From: Treponema sp.
Lineage (GTDB): Bacteria; Spirochaetota; Spirochaetia; Treponematales; Breznakiellaceae
Length of the DNA stretch: 13,642 bases
Assembly (NCBI GenBank): GCA_031264475.1
Contig: JAISEA010000090.1
Coordinates: forward strand, 1 to 13,642
Direction: 5' to 3'
Part shown: in pieces, positions 5,138 to 13,482 of the stretch
Layout of the letters: each line of letters opens with the position of its first letter
How positions within the stretch are numbered: the stretch's first letter is position 1
The notes under the pieces: generated by a model
What the model was told of the DNA's origin: nothing
Databases searched by the model: none
What the model saw: the letters and a program-made list of their open reading frames with translations, nothing else
Program-made: the position numbers and the translations under genes

Positions 5138-7324
5138 TTACTCTATCTTGAAACGCTCCACTTCCCGCGACAACGACTCGATACTCCCGTTGTTTTGAAC
5201 ACTGGTCTCTTCGACTCGGTGAACCGCGGTGTTGACTTGTTCCGCGCCTGCGGATATTTCGCTCATGCCGTTGGATATTTCGTCCGCCACCGCCTCAAGG
5301 TTCCGACTCTCGTTGATCACTTCCCGACTCCCTTTCTGCATCGACTCAGCGCTGTCCTTAACTTGACGAGTGGTATCGTTCAGACGACCAATCTCGTCTA
5401 GTATCTGGCGACTTCCCTCGTTCTGTTCTTCCATAGAAGTACGAATCTGCTCAACGTTAGAAGAAACTTGCCGCACCCCGTTTTCTATTGCCTCAAATTT
5501 GTTCAAAACCCCTTCGGTGGATGTGGTTATTTTGCTAATCGACTCGGTGATCTTCTTTAATACAACGCTGATAGTCTTGGATTGCTCCCCAGAGTTCTCC
5601 GCGAGCTTGCGTATTTCATCCGCCACCACCGCGAAGCCTTTGCCCGCTTCGCCCGCGTGCGCCGCTTCTATCGCCGCGTTCATAGATAAGAGGTTAGTCT
5701 GACTAGCGATGTTCTCCATGACCGCATTGATCTCCATCAAGCCTTCAGACTCACGGGCGATATTCGCAATGTCCTCTGACACTTCTTGTAAGCTACTCCG
5801 CCCAACATCGCACGCGGAAGCTAGTTGCCCTACGCCTCGGACGTTCTTGTTCAAGGTGTCTGTAACCGACTGAATGTTGGCGAGCATCTGCTCAATCGCT
5901 GACGATGATTGAGACACGCTTACCGTCTGAGTCTCTATGTTCTCGTGGAGTTTACCAATATCATCGGTGATTTGTTTCATCGTTACGTTGTTCTGAGTAA
6001 CAGACGTAGTCTGAATGACCATTCTGTCTTTGATGTTCTTAATATTAGCGGTGATCTCATAGACCGCCGCGGATGTCTCCGTCATATCTTCTTTAAGACT
6101 CGTGCCGATGCCAGAGAGCGTTCTCGCGTTACCCTTGATCACGGTTATCAGATTTCTTATGTTTTCCAACATTTGATTGAAGTAACGCGCCATATCGCCT
6201 AACTCGTCTTTGGAACTGTCGTCCGCTTGTTTCGTCAGGTCCCCCGCGCCTACGTCTTTGAGTGTGTCTTTAAAACAGGTAAGCGGCTTCGTAATCAAAC
6301 GGGACACGAATACATATATAGCGCATAGCACAAGAACAAGCATAATCACCACAATAATCAATATCGCCCGTATCATACGATACAAAGGAGCCATTATCAT
6401 GCCCGACGGAATGGCAACCGTAAAACTCATGGGCGAAACACTCCTCCCTACCGCGAAAGGCGTTGAAAAAAGCATCATCTTCGCCGTGCCTGCCTTCGGC
6501 TGTATGTCGGCAATGAAAACCTCTCCGTTCTTAACCGCCCGCTCAAAGTCATTCATCTGTGTGCCTATTAAGTTGACGCCCGTCGCCTGCATATGCTTTC
6601 CAATAAAGGACGGATCAAAGTAAGCGCATATAACACCACTGTTGCTGAATACAGACGCTACTCCATCTTCAAAAGCTAGTATCTTTTGGGAAATTTCTTG
6701 CATCTTCGTAATGGCAATGTCAACACCAACAACACCAACAGCTCTTCCTTTGTTCTTTATGGGCACACAAAGGGTAATTATAAGAAACTGCTTGCCTCCC
6801 ACCTCGTAGAAATACGGATCAATAAGCTCTTCGTTGCCGCTCCGTAACGGCTTCTGATAGTAATCACTTGAATCATAGTGAGTCAATGGCTCAACAATAA
6901 TGTCTGAACCTTTTCTTGAAAAATACGGGATGAACCTGCCGGTGCCATCCGTGCCTTCTGTATTAACGTATCGCTCATCAACACCATCCAAAGCGTTTGG
7001 CTCCCAACAGGTCCATACGCCAAGCATATCCTCGTTTGCCGCAAGAAGTGAACGTAGTTGCATATTAAAAGTATTCCGCCGCCAGTCCGCGGGGAATGTG
7101 TCATATTGCTCAAACAGTTGCGCCATAGTTCTTATAGCGTCCATCTCCGCGTCAAGCCAAGACTTGATCTGAAAGCCGCCCTCTTGGGCGATACGAGTGG
7201 AATCATCAATCACAAGATCCGTTATCTCTTGCCGCGAAATCATCAGCAATACGGTTGTTAAGACCGTAAAGCCTATAAGATTCAACATAATCATAGTAAT
7301 AATTAATTTCTTGCCTAGTTTCAT
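5138..7324 (-). CDS. Methyl-accepting chemotaxis protein with dCache sensor
   Basis: A 728-residue transmembrane chemoreceptor. TM1 is at about 8-28. A periplasmic double-Cache-type sensor spans about 35-300 (W-E-P-N, then Y-Y-Q-K-P-L, then I-D-P-Y, then G-V-V-G-V-D-I). TM2 is at about 319-340. HAMP is at about 341-393 (I-T-K-P-L, D-E-L-G-D-M), followed by a long coiled-coil signalling domain. Its conserved hairpin tip lies around 530-580 ([20 protein letters not shown]), the part that binds CheA and CheW. The ligand is unknown. The end R-F-K-I-E lacks an NWETF-type CheR tether and resembles other treponeme receptors. AAGGAG lies 10 nt before the ATG. It is transcribed alone, with its own terminator at 5067-5105. 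Confidence 0.95.
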   Translation of the reverse strand: MKLGKKLIITMIMLNLIGFTVLTTVLLMISRQEITDLVIDDSTRIAQEGGFQIKSWLDAEMDAIRTMAQLFEQYDTFPADWRRNTFNMQLRSLLAANEDMLGVWTCWEPNALDGVDERYVNTEGTDGTGRFIPYFSRKGSDIIVEPLTHYDSSDYYQKPLRSGNEELIDPYFYEVGGKQFLIITLCVPIKNKGRAVGVVGVDIAITKMQEISQKILAFEDGVASVFSNSGVICAYFDPSFIGKHMQATGVNLIGTQMNDFERAVKNGEVFIADIQPKAGTAKMMLFSTPFAVGRSVSPMSFTVAIPSGMIMAPLYRMIRAILIIVVIMLVLVLCAIYVFVSRLITKPLTCFKDTLKDVGAGDLTKQADDSSKDELGDMARYFNQMLENIRNLITVIKGNARTLSGIGTSLKEDMTETSAAVYEITANIKNIKDRMVIQTTSVTQNNVTMKQITDDIGKLHENIETQTVSVSQSSSAIEQMLANIQSVTDTLNKNVRGVGQLASACDVGRSSLQEVSEDIANIARESEGLMEINAVMENIASQTNLLSMNAAIEAAHAGEAGKGFAVVADEIRKLAENSGEQSKTISVVLKKITESISKITTSTEGVLNKFEAIENGVRQVSSNVEQIRTSMEEQNEGSRQILDEIGRLNDTTRQVKDSAESMQKGSREVINESRNLEAVADEISNGMSEISAGAEQVNTAVHRVEETSVQNNGSIESLSREVERFKIE

Positions 7325-7348
7325 TAGTATTAGTCTCCTTAATTTAAA

Positions 7349-7377
7349 AAGATAATAAAAAAAAAAGGCATTTGCAA
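7349..7377 (-). promoter_or_regulatory. Possible chemoreceptor promoter with A/T homopolymer spacer
   Basis: On the minus strand, TTGCAA (7372-7377), a 17-nt spacer and TATCTT (7349-7354) lie upstream of the chemoreceptor RBS. Each box matches consensus at only 4 of 6 positions. The spacer contains a run of ten T (A on the plus strand at 7357-7366), which could vary in length. Confidence 0.3.
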
Positions 7378-7397
7378 GTATTAGCGTCTTTTTCTAT

Positions 7398-7467
7398 GAC
7401 TTGGCGATGTGTTCCTCTATCAGTCCGACGAGGACTTGGCTGTGTGTTCCTTGATCAGCCCAACGAG
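7398..7467 (-). repeat. 35-bp tandem duplication at the 3' end of dnaA
   Basis: Two adjacent 35-bp copies, 7433-7467 (coding, copy 1) and 7398-7432 (copy 2), differ at 6 positions. Copy 1 encodes L-V-G-L-I-K-E-H-T-A-K. Copy 2, read in its own register, encodes L-V-G-L-I-E-E-H-I-A-K-S and then TAG at 7394-7396. Because 35 is not a multiple of 3, dnaA enters copy 2 out of register and stops at 7420. Confidence 0.85.
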
Positions 7468-8856
7468 TTTTTGTACGGTTGTATCAAGCTTCGGGTCAGC
7501 TTGCATCTTCTCTTTGATCTTATTGCAGGAATGCATCACGGTCGTGTGGTCCCTGCCGCCGAAGTTTTGTCCGATCTCTGTAGTAGAGAATTCGGTGATT
7601 TCATGGGATATGAACATGGCGATCTGGCGGGGAGTAACGATTTTCTGAGAGCGCTTCTTGCCCTTCAGATCGCTGGAACTGAGTTGGTGATATTCCGCTA
7701 TGACCTTTATGATGACGTCTATGGACATATTCGCTTGTTTCGGCGAGGCGAATACGTCTTTCAATTGTTGCTGGGCTACTTCTACCGTGATCTTTCTACC
7801 CGCGAGTTCCGCATAAGCGACGAGCTTGGTAAACGCTCCTTCGAGGTCCCTGACGTTTGAGGAAATGTTTTTGCTTAACAAGGCGATAACGTCGTCAGGT
7901 ATATCGGCTTTCTTCGCTTCGGCTTTTCTCTTGAGAATGGCGCAACGAGTCTCGTAATCCGGCGGCGAAAGATCGACGTTCAGCCCACGACCAAAGCGCG
8001 ATATGAGCCGTTCCGGGATGTGCTTAAGCTCTGAAGCCGGTCTGTCGCTGGTAAATACGATTTGCTTGTTGGAATCATAGAGCGCGTTGAAGGTATGAAA
8101 AAGCTCCTCTTGAGTGGCGCCCTTGTTGCCCTGTAGAAAGTGAATGTCGTCCATAAGCAGGACGTCTGTATAGCGGTATTTGTTTTTAAAGGCGTTGGTC
8201 GCTTTCTTATCGCCGATGCTGTCCACGAGTTCATTAAGAAAGTTTTCCGCGCTTGTATAGATGATCTTGAGGTCTGTGTGAGCGTAAAGATAGTTCCCAA
8301 TAGCCTGCGTGAGGTGGGTTTTGCCCAGCCCTACGCCGCCATAGAGAAACAGCGGGTTGTAAGCCGCGCCGTCCGGGTTCTTGGTAACGGCTAAAGCCGC
8401 ATTCGCCGCAAAGCTGTTGTTCACGCCTATGACGAAGTTGTCGAAGTTATAACTAAGCCGCAGATGCGGGTGAGGAGGCTTCTTCGCCTTTGTCGGTTGC
8501 GCCGCAGGAGCAGGCGTTGGTTTTGTGGGTTCTTCTCGCGGGGCGAGGGGTCTCTCCGCCTGTTTCTTCCCGTAATCTTCTTTTGCCTTGATTTGCGGCG
8601 TAACGACGCCGACTTCAAACTCCACGACGACATCTTGGTCGCTTATCAACCGCAGCTTCGCCTCAAGACTGGTTTTATAACGCCGCTTCACCTCTTCACG
8701 ATAAAAGTTGGACGGAACCACAAGCGTAACGACATTCTCCGAATGAGACCGGTACTCAACCAACGCAAACCAACGGTTGAATTCCTGCTCTCCAATCTCT
8801 TCAAGCATCTGATTGAGAGCTTCTTGCCAAAAAAATTCGTAGTTTAATTCTACCAT
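7420..8856 (-). CDS. dnaA: Chromosomal replication initiator protein DnaA
   Basis: A 478-residue replication initiator that binds oriC, opens it and helps load the helicase. Domain I covers about 1-85. A proline-rich linker (about 100-130) is domain II. The AAA+ domain III has Walker A G-G-V-G-L-G-K-T at 173-180, Walker B L-L-M-D-D ending at 237, and the R-F-G-R-G arginine region near 287-291. Domain IV carries the DNA-binding signature G-G-R-D-H-T-T-V-M-H-S at 433-443. The ATG at 8856 is chosen because AAGGAGGT lies 5 nt upstream; an in-frame GTG further up would overlap that RBS and a DnaA box. The last residues (S-S-S-D) come from a frame shift in the 35-bp duplication at 7398-7467. Neither dnaN nor recF follows; a chemoreceptor gene does. 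Confidence 0.98.
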   Translation of the reverse strand: MVELNYEFFWQEALNQMLEEIGEQEFNRWFALVEYRSHSENVVTLVVPSNFYREEVKRRYKTSLEAKLRLISDQDVVVEFEVGVVTPQIKAKEDYGKKQAERPLAPREEPTKPTPAPAAQPTKAKKPPHPHLRLSYNFDNFVIGVNNSFAANAALAVTKNPDGAAYNPLFLYGGVGLGKTHLTQAIGNYLYAHTDLKIIYTSAENFLNELVDSIGDKKATNAFKNKYRYTDVLLMDDIHFLQGNKGATQEELFHTFNALYDSNKQIVFTSDRPASELKHIPERLISRFGRGLNVDLSPPDYETRCAILKRKAEAKKADIPDDVIALLSKNISSNVRDLEGAFTKLVAYAELAGRKITVEVAQQQLKDVFASPKQANMSIDVIIKVIAEYHQLSSSDLKGKKRSQKIVTPRQIAMFISHEITEFSTTEIGQNFGGRDHTTVMHSCNKIKEKMQADPKLDTTVQKLVGLIKEHTAKSSSD

Positions 8857-8875
8857 ACCGTACCTCCTTTCCAAG

Positions 8876-9111
8876 TTATCCACAGGAAATCCACAACCGC
8901 CGCCATAAACCCGTTTGTTAGCATACTATACTAGATGTCCGCCCTTTTGCCATGTGATCTTTTGAAAGAAATTATAAAGATATTTAATTTGTTATATAAT
9001 AACTTAGTATATGGCAATAAACAAGAATTTTACACATAGTTTTCCACAATCAAGCGTTTTTGTTTGTGAATAAGACGAGAAAAACTCTAACTTATCCACA
9101 CTTTATTCACA
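8876..9111. other. Probable replication origin (oriC)
   Basis: Between dnaA and the DUF1015 gene lie two consensus DnaA boxes, TTATCCACA at 8876-8884 and 9092-9100. One-mismatch boxes lie at 9103-9111 (TTATTCACA), 9040-9048 (TTTTCCACA) and, inverted, 9065-9073. Weaker matches are near 8887-8895 and 9029-9037. A strongly AT-rich stretch at about 8960-9010 could be the unwinding element. The location next to dnaA agrees with bacterial convention. The box at 8876 overlaps the dnaA leader, which suggests autoregulation. Confidence 0.8.
8925..8953 (-). promoter_or_regulatory. Probable dnaA promoter
   Basis: ATGGCA (8948-8953), a 17-nt spacer and TATAGT (8925-8930) on the minus strand lie about 70 nt before the dnaA ATG. 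The consensus DnaA box at 8876-8884 falls in the leader, fitting repression by DnaA. Confidence 0.5.
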
Positions 9112-9129
9112 ATGTCTTTACTATACGTC

Positions 9130-10452
9130 TCAAGAGCCAGAGAGTTTTCTTGCTTCTAAATAGAAGCGCTTTTCTTCAGCATTACCCATAGAAAAACTCT
9201 TGCGTGGAAGGGAACCTGTCTTTGTTATTGTTTCAAAGAGCCCGTCTTTGCGGAAAGGAGGCAGGAGAATACCTATACTGCCCGCATTTGCTTGGGCAAG
9301 CGCGCACACTTCCTCATCTCCGTGAATATAATCAATGGCGTAGTTCATTTTCTCGGCGAAAATGTCCAACAAGGGCTGAAGTTCCGCGATTGCAAGGGCT
9401 TTGTTCTCAAACTCAAACAGAAGGCAGTCAGTTCCTGCTCCTACAAAGCCTAAACGGTTGTTGTGAACGTCCTCCCGCATGAGCCGCATAAGCTCTTCCG
9501 TCGAGTGCACGGAACGGACGCTGAGCAGAGACAGCGGACTTACCATAGCTGCAACAAGCGTACGCAAGGGGAACCACGCCTTGCTGGTTCGGTCTTTCTC
9601 CCAGATGAGACGGTGAATCGGCTCAAAGGCGATGCCTTCGTCATAGACGTTCTCAATTTCAACCATTGCGAAGCGGATCGCGGGGGCTTCTTCATCGGGG
9701 TGCGTCTGTTTGTATTCCTCCCAGACCTCTTTTGCCGAGGCAAGCGAATGGTTGCCGTCCCCTACCGCAAACAAGAAGGAGGCTTGCCCGTTAATCCCCT
9801 TTTGGCTCTTAAAGAAGTCCGCAAAGACCTTCGCGATAAAATCTTCGTCGTCCAAAGCCCACCCCGCAACACTGCCAGAATCAAACATCAGCGGCGTGTC
9901 ATAGAGTGGAGGCGCTTGTTTGGCGCGGCTTGCTAACGTGGTCAGAACCGCGTCTTCCTTGTCGTCTATGAGAAGGAGGATGTGGGGAAGTTCGAGCGGC
10001 GCACCGTGGCGCACCGCCATACGCGCCGGGAGACGTTCTTTCACCGTGTCTTCGGTGCTTCGGATAAGCGCAGTTTCAGGTCGCCGCCATTCATATCTTT
10101 CAAGATCAATACAGATAACAAGTCCCCGCCGTCTTTTCTTGTCCACAGAACGCTCCACATAAAGGCACGTTCTACGCGGAGAGGCAAATATCCCTCCTTT
10201 AAGATAATGCTTCATCGTAGCGTGAATATGCTTGATTCTTTCCTTGCTATCCCCATCTTCGAGGAAAACCTCCGGAAAGATCAGGTTGAATGTGGAAGGA
10301 CTGTCTCCAACGGTATATTTCACTTCGTCCCAGTATCGTCTGTCCTGTGTATGCTGGTCGCAGGCAACAACCGCCCATTTTCGCAAGTCAATATCCGCTT
10401 GAGGAAGCAGGATTTCCGGTATCGCAAGCCCAAATGCATCTAATCTGTTCAT
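9130..10452 (-). CDS. DUF1015 family protein
   Basis: A 440-residue soluble protein of the DUF1015 family, recognised by the N-terminal F-G-L-A-I-P-E-I-L-L-P, the W-A-V-V-A-C-D-Q-H-T...Y-W block at about 26-41, G-D-S-P-S-T, and the central signature V-G-D-G-N-H-S-L-A-S-A-K. The function is not established; DUF1015 proteins are sometimes annotated as SerC-like or kinase-associated without proof. An in-frame TAG 15 nt upstream and the family-typical N-terminus fix the ATG. There is no RBS: the -10 box ends 6 nt before the ATG, so the mRNA is predicted to be leaderless. It is divergent from the aconitase-family gene, which has the same arrangement. No terminator is seen before oriC. Confidence 0.9.
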   Translation of the reverse strand: MNRLDAFGLAIPEILLPQADIDLRKWAVVACDQHTQDRRYWDEVKYTVGDSPSTFNLIFPEVFLEDGDSKERIKHIHATMKHYLKGGIFASPRRTCLYVERSVDKKRRRGLVICIDLERYEWRRPETALIRSTEDTVKERLPARMAVRHGAPLELPHILLLIDDKEDAVLTTLASRAKQAPPLYDTPLMFDSGSVAGWALDDEDFIAKVFADFFKSQKGINGQASFLFAVGDGNHSLASAKEVWEEYKQTHPDEEAPAIRFAMVEIENVYDEGIAFEPIHRLIWEKDRTSKAWFPLRTLVAAMVSPLSLLSVRSVHSTEELMRLMREDVHNNRLGFVGAGTDCLLFEFENKALAIAELQPLLDIFAEKMNYAIDYIHGDEEVCALAQANAGSIGILLPPFRKDGLFETITKTGSLPRKSFSMGNAEEKRFYLEARKLSGS

Positions 10453-10458
10453 GAAGGC

Positions 10459-10487
10459 AGTATACTACTTGTTTCCTAGTTTCTCAA
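10459..10487 (-). promoter_or_regulatory. Sigma70-like promoter giving a leaderless DUF1015 mRNA
   Basis: TTGAGA (10482-10487), a 17-nt spacer and TATACT (10459-10464) on the minus strand, each 5 of 6 to consensus. Six bases separate the -10 from the ATG at 10452, so the expected start of transcription is at or next to the A of the ATG. Confidence 0.7.
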
Positions 10488-10573
10488 TACCTAAGCGTTT
10501 ATCGCTAGGGTAATCGACAACCCGTTAATGAGCATAACCCGTCTTATTTTTCAGAAAGTTTTTATAAAAAGAA

Positions 10574-10603
10574 TTGACAAACCCTTCTTATTCGCGTTAT
10601 TAT
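10574..10603 (+). promoter_or_regulatory. Sigma70-like promoter giving a leaderless hydratase mRNA
   Basis: A perfect TTGACA (10574-10579), an 18-nt spacer and TATTAT (10598-10603), then exactly 6 nt to the ATG at 10610. There is no RBS. The geometry is the mirror image of the divergent promoter at 10459-10487. The 10488-10573 stretch between them could hold a shared regulator site but shows no clear operator. Confidence 0.7.
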
Positions 10604-10609
10604 TTGTAC

Positions 10610-12892
10610 ATGATAAAGCTCTTTAATCACAAAGTCTGTTTTTCAAACGGCTCTTTTTCCGAAACCACAGGAGAAAGCGCGAGCGGGTTAAGCATTGCCC
10701 GCAAGATTCTCGCCGCGCACAATGCGGGAGACGACGCGAACCTTGAACTACGCTTTGACGCGCTTGCGTCCCACGACATTACCTTCGTCAACATCATCCA
10801 GACCGCGAAGGCGTGCGGACTAGAAAAGTTCCCCATGCCCTATATTTTGACCAACTGCCACAATTCCCTGTGCGCGGTCGGCGGTTCGATCAACGAGGAC
10901 GATCATGCATTTGGACTATCCGCGGCGGTGAAGTACGGCGGCGTCTATGTACCGCCCCACCTCGCCGTGATTCACTCGTTTATGCGCGAGCAATTCGCTG
11001 GTTGCGGCAAGATGATACTCGGTTCTGACAGCCACACACGGTACGGCGCTCTTGGAACTCTGGCTATCGGCGAAGGCGGCGGGGAGTTGGTGAAGCAAAT
11101 ACTCGGACAAACCTATGACATTGCCGCGCCTGACGTGATAGCCGTGCGCCTAGACGGGGCGCCCCGTGCTGGCGTTGGTCCCCAAGACGTAGCCTTAGCG
11201 ATTATCGGGGCGGTGTTTCAGAACGGCTTTGTTAAAAACAAGATTATGGAGTTTATCGGGCAGGGAATCGCCAATCTACCCATTGATTTTCGCGCGGGTA
11301 TCGACGTGATGACCACAGAGACTACGTGTTTATCCTCGGTATGGCAGACGGACGACGTAGTAAAGGACTTTTTGACCGAGCATGGACGGGCGGATGACTA
11401 TCAAAAGCTAGAGGCGGACGAAGGCGCGGTATACGACGGCTTGATTGAAGTTGATCTCTCGCAGATAAAGCCCATGATCGCCCTGCCTTTCCATCCGAGC
11501 AACGTATTTGAAATAGACGAATTCAACGCAAACACGGGCGATATTCTGCGCTCTGTGGAGAAAAACGCGGTTGAGTTGGGTATAAAGCTCAGGCTTATGG
11601 ATAAGATCACAGGAGGGCGGTTGAAAGTGGATCAAGCCGTCGTTGCGGGTTGTGCGGGAGGGACGTTTGACAACATTATGGCGGTTGAAAGCGTGCTATC
11701 AGCGGGAGACCGCGCGGAATATTACCCTATTCCCCTGTCTGTCTACCCCGGAAGCCAGCCTATCTTCTTAGAATTGACCAAGAACCGGGTGGTTTCGCGG
11801 CTTTTGGAGCAAGGCGTGGTTGTTCGCACCGCGTTTTGCGGACCTTGCTTCGGCGCGGGCGATGTTCCCTCGAACAATGGTTTGTCCATTCGGCATACGA
11901 CGCGCAACTTCCCGAACCGCGAAGGCTCGCAACCGTCTATGGATCAGGGAGCCGGAGTCGCGCTCATGGACGCTCGGAGTATCTCCGCGACCGTGAAGAA
12001 CAAGGGGCTACTCACCTCAGCCGAAGGGGTTGAAATCCCGCAAACGCCGTATCATTTTGACGATTCGCCCTATCGCGCACGGGTTTACCATGGGTGGGGA
12101 CGCGCGGAGTCGTCCGCGCCCCTGTGTTACGGTCCAAATATCGTAGATTGGCCTAAAATACCGGCATTGGGAAACAGTCTGCTCATCAAAATCGTTTCTT
12201 ACATCACGGACGCGGTAACGACCACGGATGAGCTGATTCCGTCAGGGGAGACTTCTTCGTTCCGTTCCAATCCTGTGAGATTGGCGGAGTTTACGCTTTC
12301 CCGCAAAGACCCGTCTTATGTAGCCAGAGCGAAGGAGCTGAAGTCTGCGGCTATGCACATCGCGCGTTCTGAAGGGACTTTCACGGAAAATGAGAAATCT
12401 GTTGGAAAGGCTTCGTCGGACGCGGCGGTTTCCACGATTGAATCTGAACTCAAGAAGGTTTTGCGAAAGGTACAAATACTTAATCACGGGTATAACTTAA
12501 CAAATCCCCAGATTGGGTCTGCTATTTTCGCCAAGAAACCCGGAGATGGGAGCGCGAGAGAGCAAGCCGCGAGTTGCCAAAAGGTTTTGGGTGGAATCGC
12601 CAACTTCGCCAACGAATATGCGACCAAGCGTTACCGTTCCAACCTTATAAATTGGGGAATCTTGCCCTTTATCATCGAAGGAGAACCGTTTTTTAAGAAC
12701 GGCGATTACATCTACATCCGCGAAACAAACCTTGATGCGTCAAGCTGGGGTGTATTTTATCTGCGTCCTGACTCTGGTGAAGTTTTACTCTACAACTTGA
12801 AGACCCCGAAACTCACGCCTATTGAGAAGGAAATCATAATGGCGGGTTGCCTCATCAACCACACTCAAAGGGTGTTTAAGGATTTCACATAG
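10610..12892 (+). CDS. Aconitase-family hydratase
   Basis: A 760-residue 4Fe-4S (de)hydratase of the aconitase superfamily, single chain. Residues 138-149 carry G-S-D-S-H-T-R-Y-G-A-L-G, an aconitase hallmark. The cluster cysteines are candidates C348 (A-G-C-A-G-G) and C410/C413 (C-G-P-C). The T-T-R-N-F-P-N-R-E-G-S block at 430-440 matches the aconitase R-N-F-x-G-R region. The C-terminal swivel domain shows G-D-G-S-A-R-E-Q-A-A and S-N-L-I-N-W-G-I-L-P-F. It resembles the YbhJ-like hydratase group more than classic AcnA or AcnB, so citrate/isocitrate isomerisation is likely but another 2-hydroxy acid substrate is possible. The ATG at 10610 follows the -10 box by 6 nt. An earlier TTG at 10574 is the -35 box itself and is rejected. 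Confidence 0.9.
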   Translation: MIKLFNHKVCFSNGSFSETTGESASGLSIARKILAAHNAGDDANLELRFDALASHDITFVNIIQTAKACGLEKFPMPYILTNCHNSLCAVGGSINEDDHAFGLSAAVKYGGVYVPPHLAVIHSFMREQFAGCGKMILGSDSHTRYGALGTLAIGEGGGELVKQILGQTYDIAAPDVIAVRLDGAPRAGVGPQDVALAIIGAVFQNGFVKNKIMEFIGQGIANLPIDFRAGIDVMTTETTCLSSVWQTDDVVKDFLTEHGRADDYQKLEADEGAVYDGLIEVDLSQIKPMIALPFHPSNVFEIDEFNANTGDILRSVEKNAVELGIKLRLMDKITGGRLKVDQAVVAGCAGGTFDNIMAVESVLSAGDRAEYYPIPLSVYPGSQPIFLELTKNRVVSRLLEQGVVVRTAFCGPCFGAGDVPSNNGLSIRHTTRNFPNREGSQPSMDQGAGVALMDARSISATVKNKGLLTSAEGVEIPQTPYHFDDSPYRARVYHGWGRAESSAPLCYGPNIVDWPKIPALGNSLLIKIVSYITDAVTTTDELIPSGETSSFRSNPVRLAEFTLSRKDPSYVARAKELKSAAMHIARSEGTFTENEKSVGKASSDAAVSTIESELKKVLRKVQILNHGYNLTNPQIGSAIFAKKPGDGSAREQAASCQKVLGGIANFANEYATKRYRSNLINWGILPFIIEGEPFFKNGDYIYIRETNLDASSWGVFYLRPDSGEVLLYNLKTPKLTPIEKEIIMAGCLINHTQRVFKDFT

Positions 12893-12922
12893 GTTGTCGT
12901 CCGAAAGGGGGACCCGCTGACC

Positions 12923-12955
12923 CCGTCTTGACGGAACCACGCTTGCAAGCAAGCG
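12923..12955. repeat. Two short perfect hairpins after the hydratase gene
   Basis: CCGTC/GACGG (12923-12927 with 12930-12934) and CGCTTGC/GCAAGCG (12940-12946 with 12949-12955), each with a 2-nt gap. They lie 30-63 nt past the hydratase stop and have no U-run. The 12893-13012 stretch holds no gene. Confidence 0.4.
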
Positions 12956-13012
12956 GAGCCTACGCGATGTTTGTTTAAAGCCTGTTTAACGACTTTACAC
13001 GGGGCGTAGTCG

Positions 13013-13038
13013 GCGGTGTCAGACACCGCTTTGTTCTT
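13013..13038 (+). terminator. Hairpin terminator between convergent genes
   Basis: GCGGTGT (13013-13019), a 3-nt loop and ACACCGC (13023-13029), followed on the plus strand by TTTGTTCTT. It can end the hydratase transcript and sits directly at the stop of the opposing FosA-like gene, so it may act both ways. The GGTGTCAGACACC core also resembles dispersed palindromic elements. Confidence 0.6.
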
Positions 13039-13442
13039 CATAAAAACCACTGCGTCCCTTTATCATAATGGGTTTTCCCATATTTTATCCTTTCCCTTAA
13101 TGTTGAACAATGTATTTCCAATTTATTCCCGCTATCGTCTAATATATACAGTGAATTTCCTTCCGTTTCATTCTGTTGCCATTCTTTTATGTCATCCCTC
13201 CTTATTCCCTCCACAAACATTTTAAAATACTTTTTCGGTATATTAAAACATATATGCGCGTAATTTTCCGATGACTCATACCGTTCCCTTTTATCCAAGG
13301 CTATCCACGTTTTCCCAGCATAAAAATAGGCGCTACGGGTTGACTTCATAACAGGTTTTAATTTCAAAATGTCCTTATAAAAAGAAAATGCCGTGTCAAT
13401 GTTATTGACAGAAATGGTAATATGGTTTATTCCGTTTATCAC
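13038..13442 (-). CDS. FosA-like VOC-family thiol transferase
   Basis: A 134-residue vicinal-oxygen-chelate protein closely following the FosA plan (FosA is about 135 residues). Candidate metal ligands are H7, H63 and E109. Other matches are T9, W46, N91, S97, Y99 and R118, at or within one residue of the FosA fosfomycin-site positions, and the loop E-W-Q-Q-N-E-T-E-G-N-S replaces E-W-K-Q-N-x-S-E-G-x-S of FosA. FosA adds glutathione to fosfomycin; whether this homologue detoxifies fosfomycin, and with which thiol, is untested, and the lysine of that loop is Q here. It starts at GTG with GGAGG 6 nt upstream. The gene and its flanks are clearly AT-richer than their neighbours and abut a truncated gene, which suggests horizontal gain. 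Confidence 0.8.
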   Translation of the reverse strand: MINGINHITISVNNIDTAFSFYKDILKLKPVMKSTRSAYFYAGKTWIALDKRERYESSENYAHICFNIPKKYFKMFVEGIRRDDIKEWQQNETEGNSLYILDDSGNKLEIHCSTLRERIKYGKTHYDKGTQWFL

Positions 13443-13482
13443 TTATATCCTCCATTATTTTTAATAACCGCTTTGCCCCGTA

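Noticed and set aside
8857..8883. GTG start extending DnaA by 9 residues
   Set aside because: It would run through the AAGGAGGT RBS and a consensus DnaA box; the ATG at 8856 matches the usual DnaA start.
10574..10609. TTG start extending the hydratase by 12 residues
   Set aside because: The TTG is part of a perfect TTGACA -35 box, and the extra residues do not resemble the family N-terminus.
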